The position numbers and the translations under genes are program-made. From contig BPGE01000001.1 of assembly GCA_026002875.1 (NCBI GenBank), forward strand, positions 124,001 through 188,000: a stretch of 64,000 bases of DNA, read 5' to 3'. How positions within the stretch are numbered: the first letter of the stretch is position 1; the number at the start of each line of letters is the position of its first letter. Of this stretch, positions 8,733 to 17,082 are shown one piece after another. Below the pieces are notes generated by a model. It saw only the letters and a list, made by a program, of their open reading frames with translations. It did not search any database and was not told the origin of the DNA. The DNA comes from Bryobacteraceae bacterium (GTDB lineage: Bacteria; Acidobacteriota; Terriglobia; Bryobacterales; Bryobacteraceae).

Positions 8733-11700
8733 ATGTTGAAGTCAACCCGCCTTTCCCTGCTCTGTGTCCTGCTGTCAGCCTCCGCGGCTGCCCAAGTCGG
8801 CCGTGCAGGACTCTTCGGCAACGTCGTTGACAGCAGTGGAGCGCCGGTGGCAAGCGTCAAAGTTCAGATCACCAACACCGGCACCAACATCACGACAACG
8901 GTCTTGACCAATGATGTCGGGTTTTACACTGCGCCAGCCCTCCCTGTGGGCACTTATCGCGTGGTGGTTGAGCAGACTGGGTTCAAGAGGGCTGTCCGGG
9001 AAGGAATTGTGCTGCAGGTGGACCAGCGCGCCCAGGTTGACATCACGCTCGAGCTGGGCAGCATCACAGAGTCGATCACGGTTGCTGGAGAGGCGCCGCT
9101 TGTCGATACTGGCACCAGTACCATCGGCAAGGTCATTGAAAACAAGAGGATTCAGGACCTGCCGATCAACGGACGGAACGTGCTGTCGCTTACCCTGCTG
9201 ACGCCAGCAGTGCGGACAACGTTCACCGGAAATCCGAGCGGCTTCGCCGACCGGGGAATCGCCCTTTCCGGGATCAGCATTAACGGCGGACCATCCGCGC
9301 TGAATGCAGTCGTCATGGACGGCGGAAACAACAACCAGGGGTTCCTCGCCGACGTCAACGTCAACCCGACTGTTGACGCCGTACAAGAGTTCAAGGTGCA
9401 GTCGGCGACCATGTCGGCCGAGTTCGGTTTCACGGCGGGGGGCGTGATCAACCTGGTGACGAAGAGCGGCACCAACGAATTTCACGGCACCCTCTATCAC
9501 TTCCTCCGCAACGACAAACTGGATGCGCGCAACGCCTTTGCAGCCGTTCGCGCTCCTTTCCGCTACAACCAGTTCGGAGGATCACTTGGCGGACCCTTAT
9601 CCGTTCCCAAAATCATGGATGGGCGGAACCGGACTTTCTTCTTCTACAATTTCGAGGGCTGGTATTACCGCCGCGGCCTGAATCCCATCGGCTCGACCCC
9701 GATCGACACGTGGAGAAGAGGCGATTTTTCAAACTTCTTCAACGACCGGGGCCAGCTCATCCCGATTTTTGACCCGGACACCCTCCGCCGCGAAGGATCG
9801 CAGGTGTTCCGGACCCAGTTTCCGGGCAATATTATTCCCGCCTCCCGTCTCGACCCGACAACGGTGGTCTTTCTCCGCTACATGCCCCCGCCGAACCGGC
9901 CGCCGGTGAATCCTTTTACCCAGCAGAACAATTTCATCTCGAGCTTTTCCGAGGGCCGGGAAATGCAACAGCATACCGCCAAAATCGATCACCGCTTCAG
10001 CGACCGCAATTTCATGTATGGCCGCTACACATATTACCGGCATTTCACAAACGCCGGGAACCTTCAATCTCCCTGGCCGGACCCGGATGTGCGCGCCCGA
10101 TTCGACGATTTGCGGAACCAGAACATCGTGCTGAACGACACTCATTCCTTCTCGCCGAGCGCTCTCAATGAGTTCCGGATCAGCGTCGCCCGGTCCCGAT
10201 TCCCCTTTCAGGCTGCGAGCTACGGGAAAAACCTCCCGCGCGAGTTGGGGCTACATCCCTCGATCCCCTCGGATACTCTGCCCTTCCTGAGCAATTTTGG
10301 CTTTGCCAACTTTGGTGCTTTCACGGTAGGCCTGCGGGGCAGTACAAACTGGCAAGTTTTTGAAATGGTCACCCTGATCAAAGGAACTCATACGCTGAAA
10401 TTCGGCTATGAGCATCGTTTGAACCAGGCGAATAATTACCAGAGAGAAATGCCCTCGCATCTGTTCAACTTCGGGCCCGGCCTGACGCAGAATCCGGCCG
10501 CCCCCGCCGGGACCGGCTCAGCTTTCGCAACCTTCCTTCTCGGCGCCGTGGCCAACGCGACGGGCTTCGTGTATTTGGGCGAGTCTCAGAAATCGTTTTC
10601 TTCCAGTATCTTCTTCCAGGACGATTGGCGGGCCTCGCGCAAGCTGACACTGAACCTGGGCCTCCGGTGGGACTATCAGCAATGGCCGCGGGAGCGCAAC
10701 GGCGGCTCTTCGAACTTTGACCCGGAGGGTCTCATCCCCGGTCTGAACCTCAGGGGCCGAACAGTCTTCGCGCGTGTAGATTACGGTCCGGCTGTTTTCC
10801 AGCCTATTTATGACAATTTCGGGCCTCGAGTCGGTCTTGCCTACGACCTCACAGGGCGCGGGAGTACTGTGTTTCGTGCCGGATATTCAATCTATTACCC
10901 GACGAATTTCTATCGCGATCATTTCGGCTCGACAGCAGGCTTTGCCATAACCCAGACACAATACATTCCTCCAGGTGGAGATACGAACCTGCCGGCCTTC
11001 CGTTTCCGGGATGGATTGCCCTTCGCGCCGACCCAGCCCCTCGGGCCAAGGCTCGGAGCGGCCGGCTTTCTGGGGCAGAACGTCACCTACGACCAGCCGA
11101 ACCAGAAAGTGCCGATGTCGCAGCAATGGTCGGCATCCCTGCAGCAACAGATCAGGGGCTGGCTGCTCGACGTGAGTTATACCGCCAACAAAGCCACGCA
11201 TCTCGTCAGCGGCGGATACAACCTCAACGGCGTGCAACCGCAGAACTGGGTGTACGGGCTTCGGCTTTCACAGGAAAGGGTCCCGAATCCATACGCCGGA
11301 TTGGTTCCTGGGGCTCTCGGCGGCGCAACGATTACGCTGCAACAGGCACTGGCGGAGTTTCCGTATTACAACGCTGTGACAGTCCGGAATCCGCACATGG
11401 GGAACTCCAGTTACCACGCTCTTCTTTTCACAACCGAAAGGCGATTCCGGCAAGGCTTCGTCATGCTCTTTGCGTACACGAAGGGAAAGCTGATCAGTGA
11501 TTCGGTTGTGACGCCGGTCAACTTCGGACCGGGACTGGAACAGGCGGGAATTGTCGGCTTTCAGGATGGCCTGGCTTCCAGAAGGCTGGAACGGTCCATA
11601 GACCCGACGGACGTCGCCCAACGCGGTGTGGTGAGTCTTGTGTACGAGGTGCCATTCGGCCGTGGAAAGAGATTCGGCGCATCCGTCAGGCCCGCGCTGA

Positions 11701-12164
11701 ATGCGCTGATCGGTGGATGGCAGCTCAACACGATTACGACCATGCAAAGCGGCGTTCCCGTGGTTGTCACCGGGGCGAACAATTTCCGCGCCACGCGGCC
11801 GAATTCTACGGGACAAAGCGCGAGGTTGAAGGACCGTTCCGCCTTCCGCTGGTTCGACACCGCTCAGTTTGTCAATCCGCCCAATTTCACGCTCGGCAAC
11901 GTGGGACGCACGCTGCCGGACGTTCGCGCTCCCGGGATCTTCAATATGGATCTTTCAGCCATCAAGGATACACGCCTGACTGAGCAGCTCAGATTGCAAT
12001 TCCGCGCCGAGGCTTTCAACTGGCTGAATCATGTGAATCTGGGGCTTCCGAACGGGGGTTTCTCTGCCGGCCCCGACGGCCGCAATCAGAGCGCGGCCTT
12101 CGGAACGATCGTGTCTGCACGGGATGCCAGAATCATTCAGTTCGGCCTGAAGCTGATCTTCTAG
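8733..12164 (+). CDS. TonB-dependent receptor with carboxypeptidase-regulatory-like domain
   Basis: A 1143-residue outer-membrane receptor of the Oar-like type abundant in Acidobacteria. It has a signal peptide (1-20), a CarboxypepD_reg Ig-like domain (about 27-105, with SGAPVASVKVQITNTGT), a plug region (about 110-250, including QDLPINGRNVLSLTLL and VVMDGGNNNQGF) and a long beta-barrel ending in a terminal phenylalanine (FGLKLIF), the usual signal for BAM insertion. The substrate is unknown; such receptors import bulky organic compounds. The ATG at 8733 has a GGGGGTGAG ribosome binding site. The intergenic stretch upstream holds a TATAAG hexamer at 8695-8700 but no clear -35. It probably belongs to the kinase/regulator unit upstream and perhaps to the genes now separated from it by the insertion element. 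Confidence 0.92.
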   Translation: MLKSTRLSLLCVLLSASAAAQVGRAGLFGNVVDSSGAPVASVKVQITNTGTNITTTVLTNDVGFYTAPALPVGTYRVVVEQTGFKRAVREGIVLQVDQRAQVDITLELGSITESITVAGEAPLVDTGTSTIGKVIENKRIQDLPINGRNVLSLTLLTPAVRTTFTGNPSGFADRGIALSGISINGGPSALNAVVMDGGNNNQGFLADVNVNPTVDAVQEFKVQSATMSAEFGFTAGGVINLVTKSGTNEFHGTLYHFLRNDKLDARNAFAAVRAPFRYNQFGGSLGGPLSVPKIMDGRNRTFFFYNFEGWYYRRGLNPIGSTPIDTWRRGDFSNFFNDRGQLIPIFDPDTLRREGSQVFRTQFPGNIIPASRLDPTTVVFLRYMPPPNRPPVNPFTQQNNFISSFSEGREMQQHTAKIDHRFSDRNFMYGRYTYYRHFTNAGNLQSPWPDPDVRARFDDLRNQNIVLNDTHSFSPSALNEFRISVARSRFPFQAASYGKNLPRELGLHPSIPSDTLPFLSNFGFANFGAFTVGLRGSTNWQVFEMVTLIKGTHTLKFGYEHRLNQANNYQREMPSHLFNFGPGLTQNPAAPAGTGSAFATFLLGAVANATGFVYLGESQKSFSSSIFFQDDWRASRKLTLNLGLRWDYQQWPRERNGGSSNFDPEGLIPGLNLRGRTVFARVDYGPAVFQPIYDNFGPRVGLAYDLTGRGSTVFRAGYSIYYPTNFYRDHFGSTAGFAITQTQYIPPGGDTNLPAFRFRDGLPFAPTQPLGPRLGAAGFLGQNVTYDQPNQKVPMSQQWSASLQQQIRGWLLDVSYTANKATHLVSGGYNLNGVQPQNWVYGLRLSQERVPNPYAGLVPGALGGATITLQQALAEFPYYNAVTVRNPHMGNSSYHALLFTTERRFRQGFVMLFAYTKGKLISDSVVTPVNFGPGLEQAGIVGFQDGLASRRLERSIDPTDVAQRGVVSLVYEVPFGRGKRFGASVRPALNALIGGWQLNTITTMQSGVPVVVTGANNFRATRPNSTGQSARLKDRSAFRWFDTAQFVNPPNFTLGNVGRTLPDVRAPGIFNMDLSAIKDTRLTEQLRLQFRAEAFNWLNHVNLGLPNGGFSAGPDGRNQSAAFGTIVSARDARIIQFGLKLIF

Positions 12165-12177
12165 GCCCGCCTCGGAT

Positions 12178-12227
12178 CGCTCTTGCAGGTCGATTGCCGA
12201 CTGATCGATAAGGACGATCAGAGAGCG
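12178..12227. other. Nested inverted repeat downstream of the receptor gene
   Basis: CTGATCG (12201-12207) pairs perfectly with CGATCAG (12215-12221), and an outer CGCTCT (12178-12183) pairs with AGAGCG (12222-12227). It lies 14-63 bases after the receptor stop and could end or stabilise the transcript, but there is no T-run. Confidence 0.35.
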
Positions 12228-12272
12228 GAATGTTCACCGGCTTGCTTCTGCAAGCGAACCGATGTCCGATTC

Positions 12273-12287
12273 GCTGGACCCTCTCAC
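12273..12287 (+). repeat. 15-bp direct repeat flanking the IS element, left copy
   Basis: GCTGGACCCTCTCAC is identical to 13661-13675 and abuts the left terminal inverted repeat. It is either an unusually long target duplication or a pre-existing repeat at the insertion site. Confidence 0.7.
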
Positions 12288-12328
12288 TGTACCGCCCCCG
12301 ATTTCTTGGACAGTTTTTTGAATTATCG

Positions 12329-13222
12329 TCATGCGGCAGCCTCGAGGGCAAGCAGGGCCTGGTGAGCCTGCCGCGGGGATTGGAAGTGGAGGCGTTCGAC
12401 CAGCCACTGTTCGTTGTAGCGCTGGCGGAATTCTTCGAGCGCTTCGGCCAGTTCTTCCAGGGTTTCGAAGTGCCGCACCCAGAGTAGCTGCTCCTTGAGG
12501 GTGCGGAAGAAGCGTTCGATGCAGCCGTTGCCTTCCGGCTCGCGGACGAAGGCCGGTGAAGACTCCAGGCCGAGAAAGCGGATCTCGCGCTGAAAGTCGT
12601 CGCTCATGAACTGGGAGCCGTGGTCATGACGCAGCTTCACGCCGAAGGCAATGCCTTCGGCAAAGCCGCCAAACTGTTCGCGCACGGCCTGGCGCACCGG
12701 CTCGAGCGCCTCGAACCGCGTGCCGCGCCTGGCGACGTGAATGCCCAGGCAGCAGGCCGAGCAGTGATCGATCATGGCGAAGATCGGCACCTGTCCGTCC
12801 CGGAGAGTGAAGCCCGCCGTGGCGTCGATGCCCCACATCTGGTTGGGCCGCCCGGCGAGGATCGTTCCCTCGTGGCGCTTCGGCTCCACCGGCTGCGGCT
12901 GCCGCTGCGGCGCCAGCAGCTGGTGTTGGCGCATCAGCCGCAGCACGCGCCGCAACGACGTCCGCACGCCGGCCAGCCGCAGCCGCGCCCACACCTTGCG
13001 GTGGCCTTCGCCGTGGAAAGGCGACTCGTGAATCGTGCGCCGGATCTCCCCGGCGAGCTGCTCATCGGTGTAGTGCGTCTTCGGGCCGCGCCTGGCGGGC
13101 GGGCGAGGCGAGGCATGCAGGCGGCGCCGCTGGTAGAAGGTCGACCGCGGCAGGCCCCAGGCCTTGAGCACCCGAGCCCGCCCGTAGCAGCGTCCCGTGG
13201 AGATCGACCGGGCACGGCTCAT
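12329..13222 (-). CDS. IS3-family transposase OrfB (DDE integrase domain)
   Basis: A 297-residue catalytic subunit. After an HTH_21-like region (GPKTHYTDEQLAGEIRRTIH) comes an rve integrase core with the DDE triad: Asp in MWGIDATAGF, Asp in RHDHGSQFMSDD and Glu in NGCIERFFRTLKEQ. The C-terminal YNEQWLVERLHFQSPRQAH segment is the usual end of IS3-type transposases. The ATG at 13222 overlaps the orfA stop (ATGA). The frame stays open further upstream inside orfA, in the -1 frame relative to it, so an OrfAB fusion by -1 frameshifting is possible, but no classical A6G slippery site was noticed and coupling by the overlap seems as likely. Confidence 0.9.
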   Translation of the reverse strand: MSRARSISTGRCYGRARVLKAWGLPRSTFYQRRRLHASPRPPARRGPKTHYTDEQLAGEIRRTIHESPFHGEGHRKVWARLRLAGVRTSLRRVLRLMRQHQLLAPQRQPQPVEPKRHEGTILAGRPNQMWGIDATAGFTLRDGQVPIFAMIDHCSACCLGIHVARRGTRFEALEPVRQAVREQFGGFAEGIAFGVKLRHDHGSQFMSDDFQREIRFLGLESSPAFVREPEGNGCIERFFRTLKEQLLWVRHFETLEELAEALEEFRQRYNEQWLVERLHFQSPRQAHQALLALEAAA

Positions 13223-13608
13223 CGCTTCGACCTCCACCGCAGAAAAGGCTCCTTGTCCTCCATCCGCCGGATGCGCTCCCTCAGCAGCTCGTTCTCCATC
13301 GCGAGCTCGGCGATGACCGACTTCATCCGGCGGCCCTGCTCGTCGACCAGATCCTCCTGCCGGATCTTGAGGCCTTCTTCGCCAGAGGCCAGAAAAGCTT
13401 CCCGCCACTCCGACAGGGTCGCCGCCGTCACACCGTACTTGCGGCTCGTAGTCTCCAGGTCGGCGCCGCGGAGCAGCTCCAGAACGACGCTCATCTTGCG
13501 CTTGGCAGACCAGCGGCCCTTGCCGCCGCGGCCGGATTCCGGTCCCGCTTCAGTCGCCCTCCGGGCTCCTTGCGCGGGCCCGGAATCCGAGTGTTTCGTG
13601 TTGGACAT
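13219..13608 (-). CDS. IS3-family transposase OrfA (HTH_Tnp_1)
   Basis: A 129-residue DNA-binding subunit. The sequence KRKMSVVLELLRGADLETTS with KYGVTAATLSEWREAFLASG is the HTH_Tnp_1 helix-turn-helix that recognises the element ends. A leucine-zipper-like segment follows (IAELAMENELLRERIRRMED), as usual for OrfA oligomerisation. The ATG at 13608 has a good ribosome binding site (AAGGAGA, 6 bases away). The basic tail (FLRWRSKR) ends in a stop overlapping the orfB start. It is read leftwards towards the upstream receptor gene. Confidence 0.9.
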   Translation of the reverse strand: MSNTKHSDSGPAQGARRATEAGPESGRGGKGRWSAKRKMSVVLELLRGADLETTSRKYGVTAATLSEWREAFLASGEEGLKIRQEDLVDEQGRRMKSVIAELAMENELLRERIRRMEDKEPFLRWRSKR

Positions 13609-13660
13609 CCTGATTCTCCTTATCGCAAATCAGTGTCCAAGGAAATCGTGGGGCGGGGGA

Positions 13661-13675
13661 GCTGGACCCTCTCAC
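13661..13675 (+). repeat. 15-bp direct repeat flanking the IS element, right copy
   Basis: Identical to 12273-12287 and directly abutting the right terminal inverted repeat. See the left copy. Confidence 0.7.
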
Positions 13676-13753
13676 CGAATGAAGGAGGGACATACTCTGC
13701 TCAGACAGAAAACATGCAGGCCGCCGACAGAAAATGAATCCAAGGATGGCATT

Positions 13754-15145
13754 ATGACTTCGCGAAGATCTGTTCTTGCCGTGCTGGCCGGCGCCGCCGC
13801 TTATGGCCAGAGTCACCTTCCCGGCATTCCAAACATCGGACTGAAGGCGGACACCGGACCGCTGCGGTCCGAGTGCGGCGTCGGCGCGTTGATGCCGTGG
13901 GCGGATGCCCTTTGGGCGGTGACCTACAACTCGCACACGCCCCGCACTGGCACCGGCCTTGGACTCTACAGGATCAGCGACCGTCTGGAGCCCGCGCTGG
14001 TGCACGTCCACGACGGCACGCATGCCAACCGGATGATCCACAACGAGTCCCACCAGGCCTTCATCGGACCGTACGCCATCGACATGAAAGGCAATTGGCG
14101 CTTCCTCGAAGAGTTCAGGAACGAGCGGATCACGGCCACGATGCGCCATCTGTCCGATCCGGCCAATCTCGTCTACCAGCTCACGATGGAGGGGCTGTTG
14201 TACGAGGTGGACGTGCACACGCTGAAGCGCCGGCTTCTGTTCGACCTCGTCAAGGAACTCAGGCTCAATCCCCGTCCGCACTTCAAAGGAGGCTACACGG
14301 GACAGGGGAGGGTCGTCGTGGCCGCCAACGGCTTCTATGATTACGGCGATGACGACTCCGGCCTGCACGAGTGGGACGGCAAGCATTGGAATCGGCTCAG
14401 CGGCAAACCGCATATGGAATGCGCGGGCCGGGAAAACCTGGGCAATGTGATTTTCTGTACGGGATGGGATGAATCCTCGACTCTGTTCTGGGCGCTTGTC
14501 AAAGGGAAATGGCAACGCTACCGGCTTCCACGGCCCACCCCGGTTTACATGCAGGCCTGGCAGACGGAATGGATGCGGATTCGCGAGGTGGAAACCGAGC
14601 ACTTCCTGATGGACATCCACGGGCTGTTTTTCGAGCTGCAACCCGTGGCGTGGGAAGATGCCATCTGGGGTGTCGTGCCCATCTGCCATCACCTGCGCAT
14701 CATCCCGGATTTTTGCGCGTTCCGCGGACTTCTGGCACTGGGCGGCAATCAGACGACGCCGAACCAGGGCGCCAATCTCTATGTGGGACAGCCGCAGTCA
14801 GGCATCTGGTTCTGCAAGACGGACGATCTCTGGTCCTGGGGGCGGCCGAGGGGATGGGGCGGCCCGTGGCGGCGCAAACCGGTCAAGGCCGGCGAGTCCT
14901 CCGAGCCGTTCCTGATGACAGGCTTTGACAAGAAGATGGTGCACCTGAGGTCAGACAGGGCCGCTACTTTTATTGTCGAGGTCGATTTTCTGGGAAACGG
15001 CGAATGGGTGTTCTACGAGAAGATCACGACTGGGGGCCCTTCGAATTACGCCCGCCATATTTTCCCCGATGGCTTCTCTGCGCACTGGGTGAGGATCACA
15101 CCCGAGTCGAATTGCACTGCGTCGGCAGAATTCTTTTATCTCTGA
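13754..15145 (+). CDS. Secreted protein of unknown function
   Basis: A 463-residue protein with a Tat-like N-terminus (SRRSVLAVLAGAAAYG), so probably exported. I do not recognise a named family. The sequence is rich in Trp, Gly and His with evenly spaced beta-type blocks (LWAVTYNSHTP, FIGPYAIDMKG, LVYQLTMEGLLYEVDVHT, LHEWDGKHWNRL, GIWFCKTDDLWSWG), which suggests a beta-propeller. Start: ATG at 13754 with AAGGA eight bases upstream; the open frame extends left into the insertion element but that part is a shadow of the transposase. An FAD oxidoreductase gene follows after 10 bases with its ribosome binding site in the gap, so the two form an operon and may act on the same substrate. A carbohydrate-related role is only a guess from the neighbourhood. 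Confidence 0.75.
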   Translation: MTSRRSVLAVLAGAAAYGQSHLPGIPNIGLKADTGPLRSECGVGALMPWADALWAVTYNSHTPRTGTGLGLYRISDRLEPALVHVHDGTHANRMIHNESHQAFIGPYAIDMKGNWRFLEEFRNERITATMRHLSDPANLVYQLTMEGLLYEVDVHTLKRRLLFDLVKELRLNPRPHFKGGYTGQGRVVVAANGFYDYGDDDSGLHEWDGKHWNRLSGKPHMECAGRENLGNVIFCTGWDESSTLFWALVKGKWQRYRLPRPTPVYMQAWQTEWMRIREVETEHFLMDIHGLFFELQPVAWEDAIWGVVPICHHLRIIPDFCAFRGLLALGGNQTTPNQGANLYVGQPQSGIWFCKTDDLWSWGRPRGWGGPWRRKPVKAGESSEPFLMTGFDKKMVHLRSDRAATFIVEVDFLGNGEWVFYEKITTGGPSNYARHIFPDGFSAHWVRITPESNCTASAEFFYL

Positions 15146-15155
15146 GAGGGCGGAA

Positions 15156-17075
15156 ATGAGACGCCGCGACTTGCTGGCAGCTTTCCCATTCACTGGCTAC
15201 TCCGTGTACGTCTACGCGGGACAGCTCTCCGGACCGCCTCCTTCGCCGGCCGGCCGCTTCCAGGTTCTGGCGCCTCCGCGGCGCACGCCGGCGACTGAGA
15301 TCCACGAGCCGAACATGGCGCTCGTCGATCTGGAGACGGATGTTGTTGTCGCTGGAGGGGGCCTCGCGGGCGTCTGTGCGGCCATTGCGGCCGCCAGGCA
15401 TGGAGCGCGGGTTGTCCTTCTCCAGGACCGTTCCCGGCTCGGCGGCAATTCCTCAAGCGAAGTGAAAATGCACGTCGTCGGCGCCAACTGCCATAAAGGG
15501 CGTCCCGGCTGGCGTGAAGGCGGCATCATTGAGGAACTGCGCCTCGAAGACGCAGTACGCAATCCGCAACGCTCCTGGGAGATGTGGGACCTGCTTCTTT
15601 ACGACAAGGTCATCAGCGAGCCCAACATCACTTTGCTGCTCGAGACGGCGTTGTTCCGGGCCGAAGTCCGCGAAGGCCGAATCCAGAGCGTTCATGCGCG
15701 GTGCGACAAAACGGAGCACCTGTACCGGATCCGCGCGCCGCTATTCGTGGATGCCACGGGCGATTCGCGGCTGGCACTGGAGGCGGGCGCGGAATACCGC
15801 ACGGGACGGGAAGCGCGGTCGGAATTCGGCGAGAGTCTGGCGCCGGAGAAGGCGGACGGCGAGACGTTGGGCTCAAGCATTCTCTTCACTTCGCGGGACT
15901 ATGGGCGGCCCATGCCGTTCACGCCACCTGCCTGGGCGCGCAAAGTGACGCGCGACCATCTCCGCTTCCGCAAGATCACAAGCTGGGAGTACGGTTATTG
16001 GTGGGTGGAATGGGGCGGGCAGCTGGACACGATCCGTGACAATGAACGCATCCGGTTCGAGCTGCTGTCCATCGCCCTGGGCGTCTGGGACTACATCAAG
16101 AACAGCGGCGACCATCCATCCTCGGAAACCTGGGCGCTGGACTGGATCGGGATGATGACCGGCAAGCGCGGCAGCCGCCGCGTTGTGGGCGATCACATCC
16201 TCACGCAACACGACCTGATGCGGGGCACGTTCGACGATGCAGTGGCGATCGGCGGCTGGCCCATGGACGACCATCCGCCGGGCGGATTCGACCGGCCGGA
16301 TCTGCCGCCGAACACCAATCTCAGGCCGCCTGAAGTGTACGGCATTCCCCTGCGCTCGCTGTACAGCCGGAACATCGCCAACCTCATGATGGCGGGGCGC
16401 AACATCAGCGCGACGCACGCCGCCTTCACCTCGACGCGCGTCATGGCCACCTGCGCCTGCATCGGTCAGGCGGTGGGCACGGCTGCAGCTCTGTGTCTCA
16501 GGGAAAACATCACGCCTCGCGAGCTGGCGCGGGAGGGCAGCCGCGTCAGGCGGCTGCAGCAAATCCTGCTGCGCGACGATCAGACCCTGAGGGGCGTCCG
16601 AAACGAGGATGAACAGGATCTGGCGCGACGCGCAACGGTCATCGCGTCCTCGGAAGAATCCCATGCCCCTGCGTCCAATGTCATCGACGGCTGGGTGCGG
16701 GACATCCCGGGCAAGGAGATCCATCAGTGGCAGGGCCGCATGCAGGAAGGCGGTGCTTGGATCGAGCTCAGGTGGCCTCAGCCGGTGAGGATTTCGGAGG
16801 TCCAGCTCACCTTCGATACCGGTTTCCAGAGGGAGCTGACGCTGTCCTCGAGCGAGTCTGCGAACAAAGGGATCATCCGCGCGCCCCAGCCGGAAACGGT
16901 GCGGGACTACGTCCTGGAAGCGGGCGGAAAACAGATCGCCCGCGTCCAGGGCAATTACCAGCGCCTGCGGCGCCACCGGTTCGAGCCGATAGAGACAGAC
17001 AGGCTGCGTCTCCGCGTCACTGCAACCAATGGCAGCGACCTTGCGCGCGTGTTTGAAATCCGCTGCTACGCGTAA
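15156..17075 (+). CDS. Exported FAD-dependent oxidoreductase with a C-terminal discoidin-like domain
   Basis: A 639-residue protein of the FAD_oxidored family. The N-terminus MRRRDLLAAF is a weak Tat/Sec-like signal. The FAD-binding dinucleotide motif lies at about 63-80 (VVVAGGGLAGVCAAIAAARH), followed by the conserved RLGGNSSSEVKMHVVG block. Further family blocks are FVDATGDSRLALEAGAEYR and, near the end of the catalytic part, NLMMAGRNISATHAAFTSTR. Residues from about 500 onward (VIDGWVRD, GAWIELRWPQPVRISEVQLT) resemble an F5/8-type carbohydrate-binding domain. The substrate is unknown. It is in an operon with the unknown secreted protein at 13754 and convergent with the regulator gene, with only 7 bases between the two stop codons. 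Confidence 0.85.
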   Translation: MRRRDLLAAFPFTGYSVYVYAGQLSGPPPSPAGRFQVLAPPRRTPATEIHEPNMALVDLETDVVVAGGGLAGVCAAIAAARHGARVVLLQDRSRLGGNSSSEVKMHVVGANCHKGRPGWREGGIIEELRLEDAVRNPQRSWEMWDLLLYDKVISEPNITLLLETALFRAEVREGRIQSVHARCDKTEHLYRIRAPLFVDATGDSRLALEAGAEYRTGREARSEFGESLAPEKADGETLGSSILFTSRDYGRPMPFTPPAWARKVTRDHLRFRKITSWEYGYWWVEWGGQLDTIRDNERIRFELLSIALGVWDYIKNSGDHPSSETWALDWIGMMTGKRGSRRVVGDHILTQHDLMRGTFDDAVAIGGWPMDDHPPGGFDRPDLPPNTNLRPPEVYGIPLRSLYSRNIANLMMAGRNISATHAAFTSTRVMATCACIGQAVGTAAALCLRENITPRELAREGSRVRRLQQILLRDDQTLRGVRNEDEQDLARRATVIASSEESHAPASNVIDGWVRDIPGKEIHQWQGRMQEGGAWIELRWPQPVRISEVQLTFDTGFQRELTLSSSESANKGIIRAPQPETVRDYVLEAGGKQIARVQGNYQRLRRHRFEPIETDRLRLRVTATNGSDLARVFEIRCYA

Positions 17076-17082
17076 AAGGGGA

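Larger units (their letters stand above)
12288..13660 (-). mobile_element. IS3-type insertion sequence, 1.37 kb
   Basis: Two reverse-strand transposase genes (orfA, orfB) lie between imperfect terminal inverted repeats. The left end reads TGTACCGCCCCCGATTTC then TTGGACA; the reverse complement of the right end reads TCCCCCGCCCCACGATTTCC then TTGGACA, matching with two one-base gaps and a few mismatches over about 25 bases. The OrfA/OrfB arrangement and DDE domain are those of the IS3 family. Both genes look intact, so the element may be active. It sits between a TonB-dependent receptor gene and the secreted-protein gene at 13754 and does not interrupt either. The exact boundaries are inferred from the repeats. 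Confidence 0.8.

Noticed and set aside
13223-13408. N-terminal extension of OrfB in the -1 frame of orfA
   Set aside because: No clear slippery site for programmed frameshifting was seen and the peptide has no transposase features; the overlapping ATG at 13222 explains expression.
12620-13753. Long N-terminal extension of the secreted protein at 13754 across the insertion element
   Set aside because: The sequence is antisense to the transposase genes, with no domain. A good ATG with a ribosome binding site and signal peptide lies at 13754.
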